The notes below the pieces were generated by a model that ran no database searches, was not told the origin of the DNA, and saw only the letters and a list, made by a program, of their open reading frames with translations. Made by a program: the position numbers and the translations under genes. Shown here one piece after another: positions 43,984 to 55,179 of a stretch of 64,000 nucleotides of DNA; position 1 is the first letter of the stretch, and every line of letters starts with the position of its first letter. Source of the stretch: Carnegiea gigantea (Eukaryota; Streptophyta; Magnoliopsida; Caryophyllales; Cactaceae). Where the stretch lies: the NCBI GenBank assembly GCA_029747015.1, contig JAKOGI010000347.1:369501-433500 (forward strand), written 5' to 3'.

Positions 43984-44001
43984 TGGCGCCGTTGCCGGGG
44001 A
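43984..44001 (+). other. Primer binding site of element A
   Basis: TGGCGCCGTTGCCGGGGA, the primer site common in Athila/Tat-type gypsy elements and their LARD derivatives, 5 bases behind the LTR end. Confidence 0.9.
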
Positions 44002-44098
44002 AAGAGAATAAGATCGTTAGTTTACTTCTATTTAATTTTATTACTTTTATTGTTTTGTTTTAGTTCTAGTATTTTATTTTTATAGTTTGTTTTAGTTT

Positions 44099-44185
44099 AT
44101 GAGATTAAGGAGTGGTCGCATGATCGAAATTGAAAAGGAGCATACGTTTGAGGTGTTTGAAAGTAAAGAGATCGTGTATGCTTAA
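44099..44185 (+). CDS. 28-codon small ORF of element A (gag-start relic)
   Basis: MRLRSGRMIEIEKEHTFEVF and eight more codons, then TAA. It begins 98 bases behind the primer site, where gag would start; the RLRSG beginning resembles Athila-type gag starts. The copy in element B (48251-48337, minus) has the same length and stop, with residue changes at only a few places. It may be an upstream peptide or a leftover of gag; translation is unproven. The rest of the internal region (to 45503) has no ORF but keeps an AGGTAACCCAA motif near 44261. Confidence 0.35.
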   Translation: MRLRSGRMIEIEKEHTFEVFESKEIVYA

Positions 44186-45503
44186 TGGAGGAGATCCAAC
44201 TAGAGGATCCATGAGGTTCATGACGTTGAGCCAATAATGGTAAACAAAGGCGCTAGTTGAGAGGTAACCCAATATTTTTCAGGGAAGTTTTAAATTCGCT
44301 TTCAACATCTTCTTTTATTTTATTAATTAGCATGCGTTAGGGACAATGCATGAATTAAGTGTGGGGGGGTGCATCCTTCATTTAGTTCCTATAGTATTTA
44401 TTCATGTTAGAAAAACAAAAAAACAAGTTAAAAATTTTTTTTTTTTGATTTTCTTATAAATAAGGCATGATACGAGTTTATGCTAGGCTTACTTGCTTTT
44501 AAAAAAAAAAACTTTGTTTTCTTAGCTATTAATTTGTAGTTTATTCTTCTACAAGTGAAGACTTCTAAGCATGCTAGTTGTCATTCAAAGAAGTTTGAGT
44601 TGATCCTCATATATCTCTTTAATGAGTAACTATCATGATTATTCATCTTATTTGATCATGTATTATATCTGCTTTAGAGACAATAAAGTAACCTATCCCA
44701 TTTCCTTGACTGTTGAATTAGCAGAATAATTCATTAAAATTGTGACTTTTCCTGTCTTAAAAAAGAAAAAAAAGAGAGAAAAAAAGAAAAGATAAAAAGG
44801 ATAGATTAACAACATGGGTAGGAATAGGTAGCTCAGCACCTTTTTCCCTTAGGTTTAGGTTTCAAGTTGAGCCTTATGTATGGAGTAACCCATGATTGGG
44901 AGAGTCATGCCGCCTTTTGGGTCGATCAAAGATTCGTACCAAACTAATAGTCAATAAAAAAAAAATAATGATGAGAATAAATTGTTTGCTCCAACACCTC
45001 TATTCGGGTGAGTGTGAGACAGGGAGTGTTTAATTTCTAAGACCCTATATGGGCCTCGAATATGTGCGCAAGTGGAGTTTGAAAAAAAAAAAAAGAAAAA
45101 AATTGCAAGGTAAGTTAGAATCAATTTCAATGAGTTATTCCTTCTAGTTCAATTGTCTTTATAGCCATACCGTACTTTAATTTTTCTACCGTAAAATTTT
45201 TAGACCTCTTGATCGGTGTATGTATGCTTAAAAGAGATGGATGATTATTGCTCTTATTACTTCATTAAAGAAATGTTGTGAGGATGATGAAGAAACTCTT
45301 TGATGGTACTTGGATGTTTAGTAGTTATTCACTTGTTGGAAGGGAAACTAATTAATTTTGAATAAAACTGTTTTTAAAGCAAGCCAATATTTAATGTAAA
45401 TTTCATATTTATGCATGACTTTATAAGAAAGAGGGTCAGTTTTTTAGGTTACATCCCAGATTTCTTTGCACGAGGACGTCCAAAGTCTAAGTGTGGGGGA
45501 ATT
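44186..45503. other. Non-coding internal region of element A
   Basis: No gene. Contains several A runs and ends in the polypurine tract AGTGTGGGGGAATT just before the 3' LTR start at 45504. Length (about 1.5 kb) and the lack of pol define a LARD-like element. Confidence 0.7.
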
Positions 45504-45689
45504 TGTTAAGTCGTAAATCATGCATTGTTTTATTAATTATTTTGATTATATTATATATATTATTTCAACTAATTTACTTTATTTTATATATTTTTTAGGT
45601 TAAGCGTTGACAGAATAAAGAGGAGAAGAGAAGACGTTGAAGTTTGGGTTTTATTTACTAAAGGATTTTACAAGCAAATTTATCAAGTT
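45504..45689 (+). repeat. Truncated 3' LTR of element A
   Basis: TGTTAAGTCGTAAATC matches LTR bases 1 to about 185, then breaks into the inverted LTR of element B within TATCAAGTTCAGGGG. Confidence 0.75.
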
Positions 45690-46949
45690 CAGGGGATAAA
45701 TAAAATTTATGTTAAAGCTTATAAATTGAAGAATTAAAATTGACAAACTAAAGAAATTAACTATTTATCAACGATACCAAATTTATGAAAAACAATACTT
45801 AGCATTATCTATATCCACCATGCAAATTGATATTTATTATCAACACAAACATCAATTTTATCCATGAGTTAGACTGTAGAAGACACCCACTAGCAGATCT
45901 TCTCCATTTTTTCTTATATTATAGTTTATTTAGGTCCAACCCTGATATAAACCCTACTAGTTTTGATAACCCTAACACCAACGCAAGAATTTAATAAAAC
46001 TAGGGCATCACGTATTAGAAAAATATCATCTAACTCCTTACAACCAATTTACCAGTAAATTGATTTAACAAATATCTATAATGATTATCTAATTAAAAGA
46101 CAATAACTTTTACGTATTAAAGCATTTTAAACTATCATATGAATTCGTATTAAACTAATTAGCATGTATTCTAATTAATCTAATGCGAATATCATAAACG
46201 ATGAATACTAATCGTTATAGAACTATGAATAAAAATCAACTAGATAATAAAGTATAAAACTTGTTTCAAAATAATTAATTTAACATGGTTTTAAATAGAT
46301 TATACTAAGTACAAGAAAATTACTCACTGATATTGAAAATAAAATCACAAAAGTTAAGCAAAGATTTCATATTTAATAATATAAAGAATCTAAACTAATA
46401 AAACAAAAAAAAAAACCAAAAAAATAGAACATGATAATGCAGCAGTGTAAAGAGGATGGTGGTGTACGATGATGATGATGATGATGATAAACGATGATGG
46501 TGATGGTGGGTTGATCGAGATGATGGTGGGATGCTGTGAGGATAATTGGTGAGTTTTGTGAGGAAAAGAGGTGAGGCGTCGTGGATGGTTCTCTAGGTTA
46601 GGCGTGAGGTATTGGTTTTTGTGATATTATTCTACTAGGGTTTTTCTTTTTGGACTCCTTCTTTCCCAAGTCTTCTAATTTCTGTTTAATTAGCAGTAAT
46701 AATCCAAACCCAAATAAATCCTTATGAAAATATTATTTTTCATAATTCATTATTTTTTGGGCCGACTTGATAAATTTGCTTGTAAAATCTTTCAGTAAAT
46801 AAACCCCAAACTTTAATGTCTTCTCTTCTCCTCTTTATTTTATCAACGCTTAACCTAAAAAATTTATAAAATAAAGTAAATTGGACGAAATAATATATAT
46901 AATATAATCAAATTAATTATTGAAACAATGCATGATTTATGACTTAACA
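45690..46949 (-). repeat. Truncated 3' LTR of element B
   Basis: On the minus strand it starts TGTTAAGTCATAAATC at 46949 and runs about 1.25 kb, ending near 45690. A ~45-bp stretch present in the other LTRs (49800-49850) is missing here. The polypurine tract (minus AGTGTGGGGGAATT) lies at 46950-46963. Confidence 0.8.
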
Positions 46950-48250
46950 AATTCCCCCACACTTAAACTTTAGACGTCCTCGTGCAAATAAATCTGGAAC
47001 GCAATCTAAAAAACTGATCCTCTTCCTTATAAAGTCATGCATAAATATGAAATTTACAATAAGCATTGGCTTGCTTTAAAAACAGTTTTATTCAAAATTA
47101 ATTAATTTCCTTCCAACAAATGAATAACTATTAAACATCCAACTATCATCAAAGAGTTTCTTCATCATCTTCATAACATTTTCTCAATGAAGTAATAAGA
47201 GTAATAATCATCCATCTATTTTAAGCATGCATACACTGATCAAGAGCTCTAAAAATTTTGCGATAGAAAAATTTAAGTACGGTATAGCTATAAAGACAAT
47301 TGAACTAGAAGAAATAACTCATTGACATTGATTCTAACTTGCCTTGCAATTTTTTTTTTTTAAAACGCCACTTGCGTACATATTCGAGATCCATATAGGG
47401 TCTTAGAAATTAAACATTCCCTATCTCACACTCACCTGAATAAAGGTGTTGGAGCAAACAATTTATTCTCATCATTATTATTTTTTTTTAATTAACTGTT
47501 AGTTTAGTATGAGTCATTGATCGGCCCAAAAAGGGCCATGACTCTCCCAATCATGGGTTACTCCATGCATAAGGCTCAACTTGAGACCTAAACTTAAGGG
47601 AAAAAGGTGCCGAACCATCTATTTCTACCCATATTGGTCATCTATCCTTTTTATCTTTTCTTTTTTTTTCTCTCTTTTTTTCTTTTTTAAGACAGGAAAA
47701 GTCATAATTTTAATGAATTATTCTACTAATTTAATAGTCTAGGAAATGAGCTAGGTCACTTTATTGACGCTGAAGCGGATTTAATACATGATAAAATAAG
47801 ATGAATAATCTGACAGTTACTCATTAAAGAGATATATGAGGATCAACTCAAACTTCTCTGAATGACAGCTAGTATGTTCAGAAGTCTTTACTCATAGAAG
47901 AATAAACTACAAATTAATAGCTAAGAAAATAAAAAAAAAAATTTTAAAACAAGCAAGCCTAGCATAAACTCATATCATGCATTATTTATAAGAAAATCAA
48001 AAAAAAAAAAATTTTAAACTTGTTTTTTTGTTTTTTTTAACATGAATAAATACTGTAGGAGCTAAATGCAGGATGCATCCCCTACATTTAATTCATACAT
48101 TGTCCCTAACGCATGCTAATTAATAAAAGGAAAGAAGATGTTGAAAGCGAATTAAAAACTTCCTTGAAAAATATTGGGTTTCCTCCCAAACAACGCCTTT
48201 ATTTACATCTGTTCATGAAGCTCATGGATCCTCTAGTTGGATCTCTTCCA

Positions 48251-48337
48251 TTAAGCATACCTGATCTCTTTACTTTCAAACACCTCAAACGTATGCTCCT
48301 TTTTGTTTTCGATCATGTGATTACTCCTTAATCTCAT
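48251..48337 (-). CDS. 28-codon small ORF of element B
   Basis: MRLRSNHMIENKKEHTFEVF plus eight codons and TAA, the counterpart of 44099-44185. The few differences change residues but keep frame and length. Function unknown. Confidence 0.35.
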   Translation of the reverse strand: MRLRSNHMIENKKEHTFEVFESKEIRYA

Positions 48338-48433
48338 AAACTAAAACAAACTATAAAAATAAAATACTAGAGCTAAAACAAAACAATAAAGTAGTAAAAT
48401 TAAATAGAAGTAAACTAACGATCTTATTTTCTT

Positions 48434-48451
48434 TCCCCAGAAACGGCGCCA
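48434..48451 (-). other. Primer binding site of element B
   Basis: Minus strand TGGCGCCGTTTCTGGGGA, two bases changed from the site in element A. Confidence 0.8.
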
Positions 48452-48456
48452 AAATT

Positions 48457-50701
48457 TATAGAGCTTGTCGTAGAGTTACAAATTAAACCACTACTTTGAT
48501 TTATAAATAATATTTATAGTATAGGAAAGTAGGGATCGATCCCACGAGGAAAGATTATGATAATGAGCTAGTTTGATTCTAAATGATTTTACTTCTCTGA
48601 TTTATTATAATCTCTTTATATTACTAAAATAAATCAAATTTAATAACAAAAAATCTGGAAAAATACTTAATATTGCTTCTAAATATTCTAAATTTAATTC
48701 TAGAAATAAAACCGTAAATAGTTACCCTAAATAATCTGAAAAATAAAAATAGAAATAATAACACAATATTAGACTAAAAATTTAAACAGAAAATGACAAG
48801 CAGAAAATTAATATTAAAAATTACAGAAAGTAATCCAAATTAATATTCTATAAGTTTATAACTTTATAACTCCAAAATTATATGTAATTAAATTATAAAA
48901 ATTAAAATAGAAAATTAACTACAGAATATTAAAACAGAAAATAAAATCTGAAATTAGAGAATGAATAAACTGCACTAATATAAACACGAAAATGAAAAAC
49001 AAAAATTCCCAGATTTTAGGATATCATTTTCTAGACTTAATAAAACCCTGAAAACATAAAATAAAAATTAAAAACATAATTTTCAGATTTATTAAAATAA
49101 AAACATGCACATATCCAATTCATGAAATAATTCTGAAAAATCATCAAATAACTTTCAAAAATTCCGAAATTAGATAGAGGCAGAATAGGATACTATATAA
49201 ACCTGAAAATGGACTAAAACATGAGAAAACATAGAAGAAACTATTTTTAACCTAATTTCTAATAAACCGGTAAATAAATGGTAAACAGAATAGAAATTAA
49301 ATCTGAAAAATATAACCACACTAAAAATCAAAATCGAACTGGTCTAATATTACCAAGACAGTCCTAAAAGACTACTCTTTTGGGGGTTAAATGAAATTTA
49401 TGTTAAAGCTTATAAATTGAAGAATTAAAATTGACGAACTAAAGAAATTAACTAAAACGCAACAAATAATTACCAATGATACCAAATTTGTGGGAAAAAA
49501 AATACTTAGCATAATCTATAATGCAAACTAATATTTATCATTAACACACAAATCTATTTTATCTATGAGTTAGACCATAAAAGATATCCACCAGTGGATC
49601 TTCCCCATTTTTCTTTATATTATAGTTTATTTAGGTCCAGCCCTAATATAAACCCTACTAGTTTTGATAACCCTAACACCAATGCAAGAATTAAATCAAA
49701 CTAGAGTATTAAGTATTAGAAAAATATCATCTAACTCCTTGTAATCAATTTATCAGCAAATTGATTTAACAAAGATCTATAACAATTATCTAATTAAAAG
49801 AGATGGGTTTGAGCCATCTATGATTAATTAGGGTAATACTTATGCCTAAAAGATAATAACTTTTACGTATTAAAGCCTTTCAAACTATCATATGAATTCA
49901 CATTAAACTAATTAGCATGCGTTCTAATTAATCTAACGCGAATATCATAAACGATAAATACTAATCGTTATAGAATCATGAATAAAATCAACTAGACAAT
50001 AAGCATAAAACTTATTTCAAAATAATTAATTTAACATGGTTTCAAATAGATTATACTAAGTACAAGGAAATTACTCACTCATATTAAAAATAAAATCACA
50101 AGAGTTAAGCAAAGATTTCATGTTTAATAATATAAAGAGTTTAAACTAATAAAACAAAAACAAAAATAACCAAGAAAAAAAATAGAACATGATAATGCAG
50201 CAGCATGGAGAGGATGGTGGTGTACGATGATGATGATGATGATAAACGATGATGGTGATGGTTGGTTGATCGTGATGATGGTGAGATGCTGTGAGGATAA
50301 TTGGTGGGTTTTGTGAGGAGAAGAGGTGAGGCGTCGTGGATGGCTCTCTAGGTTAGACATGAGGTGTTGATTTTTATAACATTATTCTCCTAGGCTTTTC
50401 CTTTTTGGACTCTTTTTCCTCCAAGTCTTCTAGTTTCTCTTCAATTAGGAGTAATAATCCAAGCCCAAATAAATCCTTATGAAAATATTATTTTTCATAA
50501 TTCATTATTTTTTGGACCGACTTGATAAATTTGCTTGTAAAATCCTTCAGTAAATAAAACCCGAACTTCAAAGTCTTCTCTTCTCCTCTTTTTATCAACA
50601 CTTAACCTAAAAAATATATAAAATAAAGTAAATTAGACGAAATAATATATATAATATAATCAAAATAATTATTGAAACAAGGCATGATTTATGACTTAAC
50701 A
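48457..50701 (-). repeat. LTR of element B (2245 bp), inverted
   Basis: Starts at 50701 (minus TGTTAAGTCATAAATC) and ends at 48457, where the usual terminal CA has become TA. The 78-codon frame within it (50360-50124) is chance coding over the CAT repeat. Confidence 0.85.
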
Positions 50702-50888
50702 TATGTCAATTTACAATAATCCGCTAGTATAATAGTTAAATTTACCGAACAAATTAGTTTTAATCACTCATCTAAACGGCTATCCGCTAACAGCTAAATT
50801 AGAAACGCTATCCGCTATATAAACAGCTGTCCGCTACCTGAACAGCTATCTACTATCTAAACAACTAATTTTGCCGAACAAAGCCTTA

Positions 50889-51300
50889 GGCCTTGTTCGG
50901 CGATAGCGTTTTGAGTAGCTTTTAGTATTTTGACAAAGTCAATACACTAATCAGTTAATTTTTAGTGTTTGGTAACTAGTGTTTTAACTTGCATTTTAAG
51001 TGGCGTTTACCATTTTGGGCAACATTTCTGAAAAGCTAACAGTAGTAGCTTTTGACATTCAGAAGTAGCGTTTCATTTTTTTTGGCCAAAAAATATCCTT
51101 TGAAAATTTTATATTTGGAATCATCTACACCCTTTTACGTCAATTAACATTAATCAGTTAAACCAACAGCTAAATTTACCGAACATATTTATTTCGACTG
51201 CTCATCTAAACATCTATCCGCTAGCAGCTAAATTAGAAACACTATCAGCTACTTGAATAGCTATCTGCTACCTAAACAGTAAATTTTGCCGAACAGGACC
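50889..51300. mobile_element. Harbinger-type MITE 2, intact (412 bp)
   Basis: Starts GGCCTTGTTCGGCG and ends TTGCCGAACAGGACC, flanked by TTA on both sides (50886-50888 and 51301-51303). It shares its left TTA with MITE 1 and matches it throughout. Confidence 0.7.
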
Positions 51301-51303
51301 TTA

Positions 51304-51624
51304 GCATTTTACCAGGGTTACAAACTTATAAGTATAAGAATGCATATATATTTGTTTGAGCCTTTACATGTCAGAACAAGGGTTGAAGCAAGCAGATTCA
51401 CCTTCCCATTATTCACTCTAGTGATAATTAAACAAGCTGATAAAGGACCTCACTATTTAGTTCTTAATCGAAGATCTGAGGGATTTTATCCTAGTAATTT
51501 GTTTTCTGCAAATGAATTTGCTTCTATTTGCTAGGTAAGATGTTTTCTGGCCAGAAAACTAACTTAGCACTATCAATACTTCTATGAATGTGTAGATAGA
51601 ACTATAAATGTGGAGAATAGAAGT
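51304..51624. other. Spacer before the short-LTR Copia
   Basis: No recognisable gene. A frame open from 51286 to 51534 has no known motif and overlaps the MITE end. Confidence 0.5.
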
Positions 51625-51734
51625 TAATAGGAGATATACTAGGGATATAAATGTAAATTTATTTTGTACATATTTTACAAATACGAGGTATCGGCTCTCG
51701 TGTTGGGTAAGCGATTATTCCATCTATGCACACA
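51625..51734 (+). repeat. 5' LTR of the short-LTR Copia
   Basis: TAATAGGAGATATA to CTATGCACACA, 110 bp; the first bases TG have become TA. Confidence 0.88.
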
Positions 51735-51746
51735 TGGTATCAGAGC
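51735..51746 (+). other. Primer binding site (initiator tRNA-Met)
   Basis: TGGTATCAGAGC immediately behind the LTR end. Confidence 0.92.
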
Positions 51747-52027
51747 GAAAGCTCCTACCCTGAATAATTTTTTAAAATATTTTTAGTCTTTCTTTCTTCT
51801 GCCTCGCGAAACCCTAGCCACAGCACTAGGGGTCAGCCGTTTTTTCTCTCCCTCTCGCCAGAACCCTAGCGGCGCTCCCCTCCTCTCGTTTCCCTCACTG
51901 GAACCCAAGTGGTTGTTCGATCACTGATTCAGTTTTTTAGTGGTAGTCAAGCGGTCTTCTCTCTTCCACGACAAACTCCTTAACACGACTCTCTCTCTCT
52001 GCAACTGCGTTGCATCTTCTTCCCTTC

Positions 52028-53315
52028 ATGGCTGGTGCTAGCTTTGACGCCGTCATCGTCTCTTCGCCATCCACTCCTCCAGCCACGCTATCATCTTTTC
52101 CTGAGTCGTTCTCTCATCCCCAGCCTGCGTGCAACAATGTCCTATCTATCATGGCGGACCAGATGGCTGTTTCTGGTGCTGCTGGCTCGCATCTGTTTCT
52201 ACTGCCAGCCCTGCCACCTGTCTCGCCACTGCATCTCTCTTTTGCCAGTTTCTCCACTCCCATAGTCCCGGGTTTGATGGCTGCCTTCTCACCATGGCCT
52301 TCCACAGTCCCTATATCCTTTTTTGATGCAACTTTGGGTGCCTTTCCGTGCACCACTCTGGATTCGATTCCCCATCTGGCTTCGTTTTTGGCTCGAGTTT
52401 GTCATCTCCTCATACTGGTGGTTTGCCGCTTCTACCGTCAAATATTTAGACGGTTAATATCACCACCTACATCACAGTCGTTCTCACCACGATTGATGAT
52501 TACTTATCTTAGCGCATTCAATTCTCATCTTTTGTTATTATGCATCAACTTAGTGGCATTCTTGATGGTACTGTTCCTTCTCCTTCTCCTATTTTGTCGT
52601 ATACTTATGGTCTACAACAAGCTAATGTTGGCTATCATTATTGGATGCGTGTGGATCAATTAGTTCGTTCATAGATTTTTGCTACTATTTCTAAGAACTT
52701 CTTATGAGAAGTGCGTGATTTGCTTCATGCTTTTGATATTTGGAAGCGTTGGGAGCATCGATTTAACACTGCTAGTCTTACTCTATGCTTGATTTGAAAC
52801 GCATGCTTATTAATTTGTGTAAAGATGACCATCAATCCACGGATGATTATTTTCGGACTGTTAAAACTATTGCTGATTCATTAGTTGCTATTCAGTCACC
52901 TGTATTCGATTTAGAGTTGATTCAGTATACTGCTGTCGGGTTGTAACATTCTCCTGAGTATGAGGGGTTTCTCACTACTTATTCCATGCTAGCCAGTGGT
53001 CATTCTTTTGCAGATCTCCATTCTAAATTGATCTTCTCTGAGCAACGGATGAAGTTCACCAAAGAGCATGATGTACCTAGTTATCAGGCCTTTACTGTTA
53101 CTTTAGCTCTGCCGCATCTGAGTCAGGGGTTGTCGGTACTCATAAGTAAGCTACCTCCACATCTAAAAGCAAGAACAACGGAAGTCGCACCTTCCATAAA
53201 GGGGGTAAGGGACGTCCCAACAAGAACTACAACCAGAACAACAATCGTAAGACTTAGCACCACTCTAGCACTCGATCCCATAAGCATGCCTGTAGGTTCT
53301 GCTTTGTGCGATTAA
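52028..53315 (+). pseudogene. Copia gag, degenerate
   Basis: Open from an ATG at 52028 for about 210 codons with a proline/serine-rich N-terminus. Gag core blocks then appear in shifting frames: YGLQQANVGYHYWMRVDQL, LDLKRMLINLCKDDHQSTDD, YFRTVKTIADSLVAIQSP and MLASGHSFADLHSKL (52986 on). At least three shifts and a few stops. No zinc knuckle readable in the final part. Confidence 0.65.
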
Positions 53316-53324
53316 GTTGTTTCA

Positions 53325-53933
53325 TTGTCACATACTTACTGCCCTATCTTCTCTTATGCTAGCTCTCTATCTGCAAGTAGTAATCAGCATGAAGGGATTT
53401 TAGGGTCCCATCCTAACCTCTTTGTTAGATTTATCATTCCCCAGGTCATGCCGCTGACACATGCCGTAATCACTATCATCCCCATCAGCAGTTTGTGCAT
53501 CCTGCCTATGCTACCATCAATGCTGCCAATGTTGCTGAACAAGTCTGGTACCTTCGATTCTGCTGCGGCATCCCATATGACACCTGATGAAGGTAGTTCT
53601 CTCTCTAATTCTTCTTATATGGAGTCAAGCCTTGTTAAGGTTAGTAATGGTAACCTTCTGCCTATTTCTAGCGTTAGCAATGTCAAGCTTCATGCTCCGT
53701 CCCATCCTCTCAACCTTAGCTCTATCTTGCATGTCCCTCAACTTCGTCATAACTTCATGTCTGTTAGACATGTGTGTCAGGATAATAATTGTAGTGTCAT
53801 ATTTAATGACTCTTGTGTTCATTTTGAGGACAACACCATGGGTGAAGTCCTTTTGCAGGCACCTAGTGTGGCCAATGTCTATCCCATTCGTGTTGAGTCC
53901 GGTCACATTCCTGCCCACATTGTTGTTATGTAG
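53325..53933 (+). pseudogene. Copia protease and pre-integrase region
   Basis: The frame holds TFDSAAASHMTPD where Copia proteases have DSGAT/DSGAS, so the glycine after the active aspartate and serine is an alanine. LVKVSNGNLLPISSVSNVKL, LNLSSILHVPQLRHNFMSVR and CQDNNCSVIF follow, all usual for this group. The frame is open for 202 codons, then a stop separates it from the LWHQSLGHCGASV zinc domain (read from about 53945). Confidence 0.75.
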
Positions 53934-54949
53934 TTTGGGGATCTCTGGCATCAATCTCTTGGACACTGTGGTGCTTCTGTGCTTTCTTCTCTTCGTAGAT
54001 TTAATCTTACTCCATTAAACACTAAATTTGAGAATAATTGTATGACTTATCATTTAGCCAAGTCACATTAACTTCCTTTCGAATTAGTTGAGCATAGTGC
54101 TATTTCACCTTTGGAATTAATTCATTCTGACGTTTGGCAATCGCCTATTTTATCACTTCAACGATTTAGATACTATGTCTCCTTTATTGATGATTTTCTC
54201 GCTTTACTTGGATTTATCCTATGAAATAGAAATCGAAAGTCTTTACTCACTTTTGTAATTTTCAAGCGTTGGTTGAAAACTTGTTTAACTATAATATTAA
54301 AATGTTTAAAAGTGATGGGGGTCTCGAATTTAATAACTCGCCGATGAAAACTCACTTCTTAAAACATGGCATTTATTTTTGAAAATCTTACCCTGATACA
54401 TAACAACAAAATGGGGTTGCTGAACATGAAAATTGGAATCTTTTGGAAATGACATGTGATTTTCTCATAGGTGCATCTATTCCCGCACCCTATTGGGTTG
54501 ATGCAATCTATGCTGTTGTCTATACTATAAACCTGTTACCTACACCTATCTTGCAAAACAAATCTCCTTTTGAAGTCTTATTTAAGAAGATGCCCGACTA
54601 TAATTTTCTCAAACCTTTTGCGTGTGCTTGTTTTCTAAATTTTGTGGCTTCTGCTTCAAGTAAGCTCAACTCGAGATCTGTTGAATGTGTTTTCTTAGGG
54701 TATGCACCTCACTGTAGAGGTTATCATGGTTTGCATCCTAAAACTGGTCGTGTCTACATAAGTCGTGACGTTCAATTTCATAAGGCGTCATTTCCTTACC
54801 CTACATTATGCCACTCTCTTCCTCATGTGCGCAAGACTTCTATCTTTGATCCTAAAGACATTTTGAGTCTCACCTTTACCTCTACTGCTTCACACCCCAC
54901 TCTTAGTGTGTCTCAGGTTTTCCCTCTCCCCATAATTGGGTCCTCCTAA
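53934..54949 (+). pseudogene. Copia integrase
   Basis: LWHQSLGHCG starts the zinc domain; ELIHSDVWQSP has the first catalytic D. The middle (54080-54430) is crowded with stops, with a NGVAEHENWN-like remnant of the E motif near 54415. The C-terminal part (54443-54949) is open: DFLIGASIPAPYWVDAIYAV, NKSPFEVLFKK, VECVFLGYAPHCRGYHGLHP and VYISRDVQF. Confidence 0.75.
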
Positions 54950-55179
54950 TCCTCTATCTCGGTGTCCTCTAGTCCTTCTTTGTCTTTAAGAGTCTTCTCC
55001 TTCTAAGGTTCTTACATCCCCTGATCATGATGGTTCCTCTTCCCCTCCAGTTCATGGTCATAGTCCAATGCTTGGTGTGTCTCCTAGTGTTCCTTCCCGT
55101 GAGTCAGATTCGCATGTGTCTTCCTCCTTAACTTCTCCTATGTCTGTCTCTGTGGCCACTGCCCCTCCTCCTACCAATA

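Larger units (their letters stand above)
46950..48456 (-). other. Non-coding internal region of element B
   Basis: Reverse-complement counterpart of 43979-45503, about 1.5 kb, with the small ORF at 48251-48337 and the primer site at 48434-48451. No other coding capacity. Confidence 0.7.
41722..50701. mobile_element. Palindromic pair of LARD-like LTR elements, single TSD
   Basis: Element A (plus) runs LTR 41722-43978, internal 43979-45503, first ~185 bp of its 3' LTR to about 45689. Element B (minus) runs LTR 50701-48457, internal 48456-46950, then ~1.25 kb of its 3' LTR back to about 45690. The two are joined 3' LTR to 3' LTR. The whole 8980-bp block is flanked by TATGT at 41717-41721 and 50702-50706. 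Both outer ends are the LTR start (TGTTAA and its complement TTAACA), so neither outer end is the normal LTR end CTACA. The uninterrupted MITE 2 reads TTTTACGTCAATT at this place, confirming one insertion point. Confidence 0.85.
41468..50885. mobile_element. Harbinger-type MITE 1, split by a 9-kb palindromic insertion
   Basis: Left half 41468-41721 and right half 50702-50885 join to about 433 bp and match MITE 2 (50889-51300) along their length. The outer flanks are TTA (41465-41467 and 50886-50888). Ends are GGCTGTATTCAGC and GCCGAACAAAGCC, imperfect inverted repeats. The TTA target and size fit Tourist/PIF-Harbinger MITEs. Confidence 0.7.

Noticed and set aside
43984..44001. Plastid or mitochondrial DNA insertion because of the conserved GC-rich block
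   Set aside because: The block is a retrotransposon primer binding site directly behind an LTR; no organelle gene is present.
46440..46530. CAT/ATG triplet repeats as a coding histidine tract
   Set aside because: They lie in LTR sequence, occur in every copy of the LTR on both strands, and no supporting gene structure exists.
51286..51534. 82-codon ORF between MITE 2 and the Copia
   Set aside because: It starts in the MITE end, has no motif and no gene-like context.
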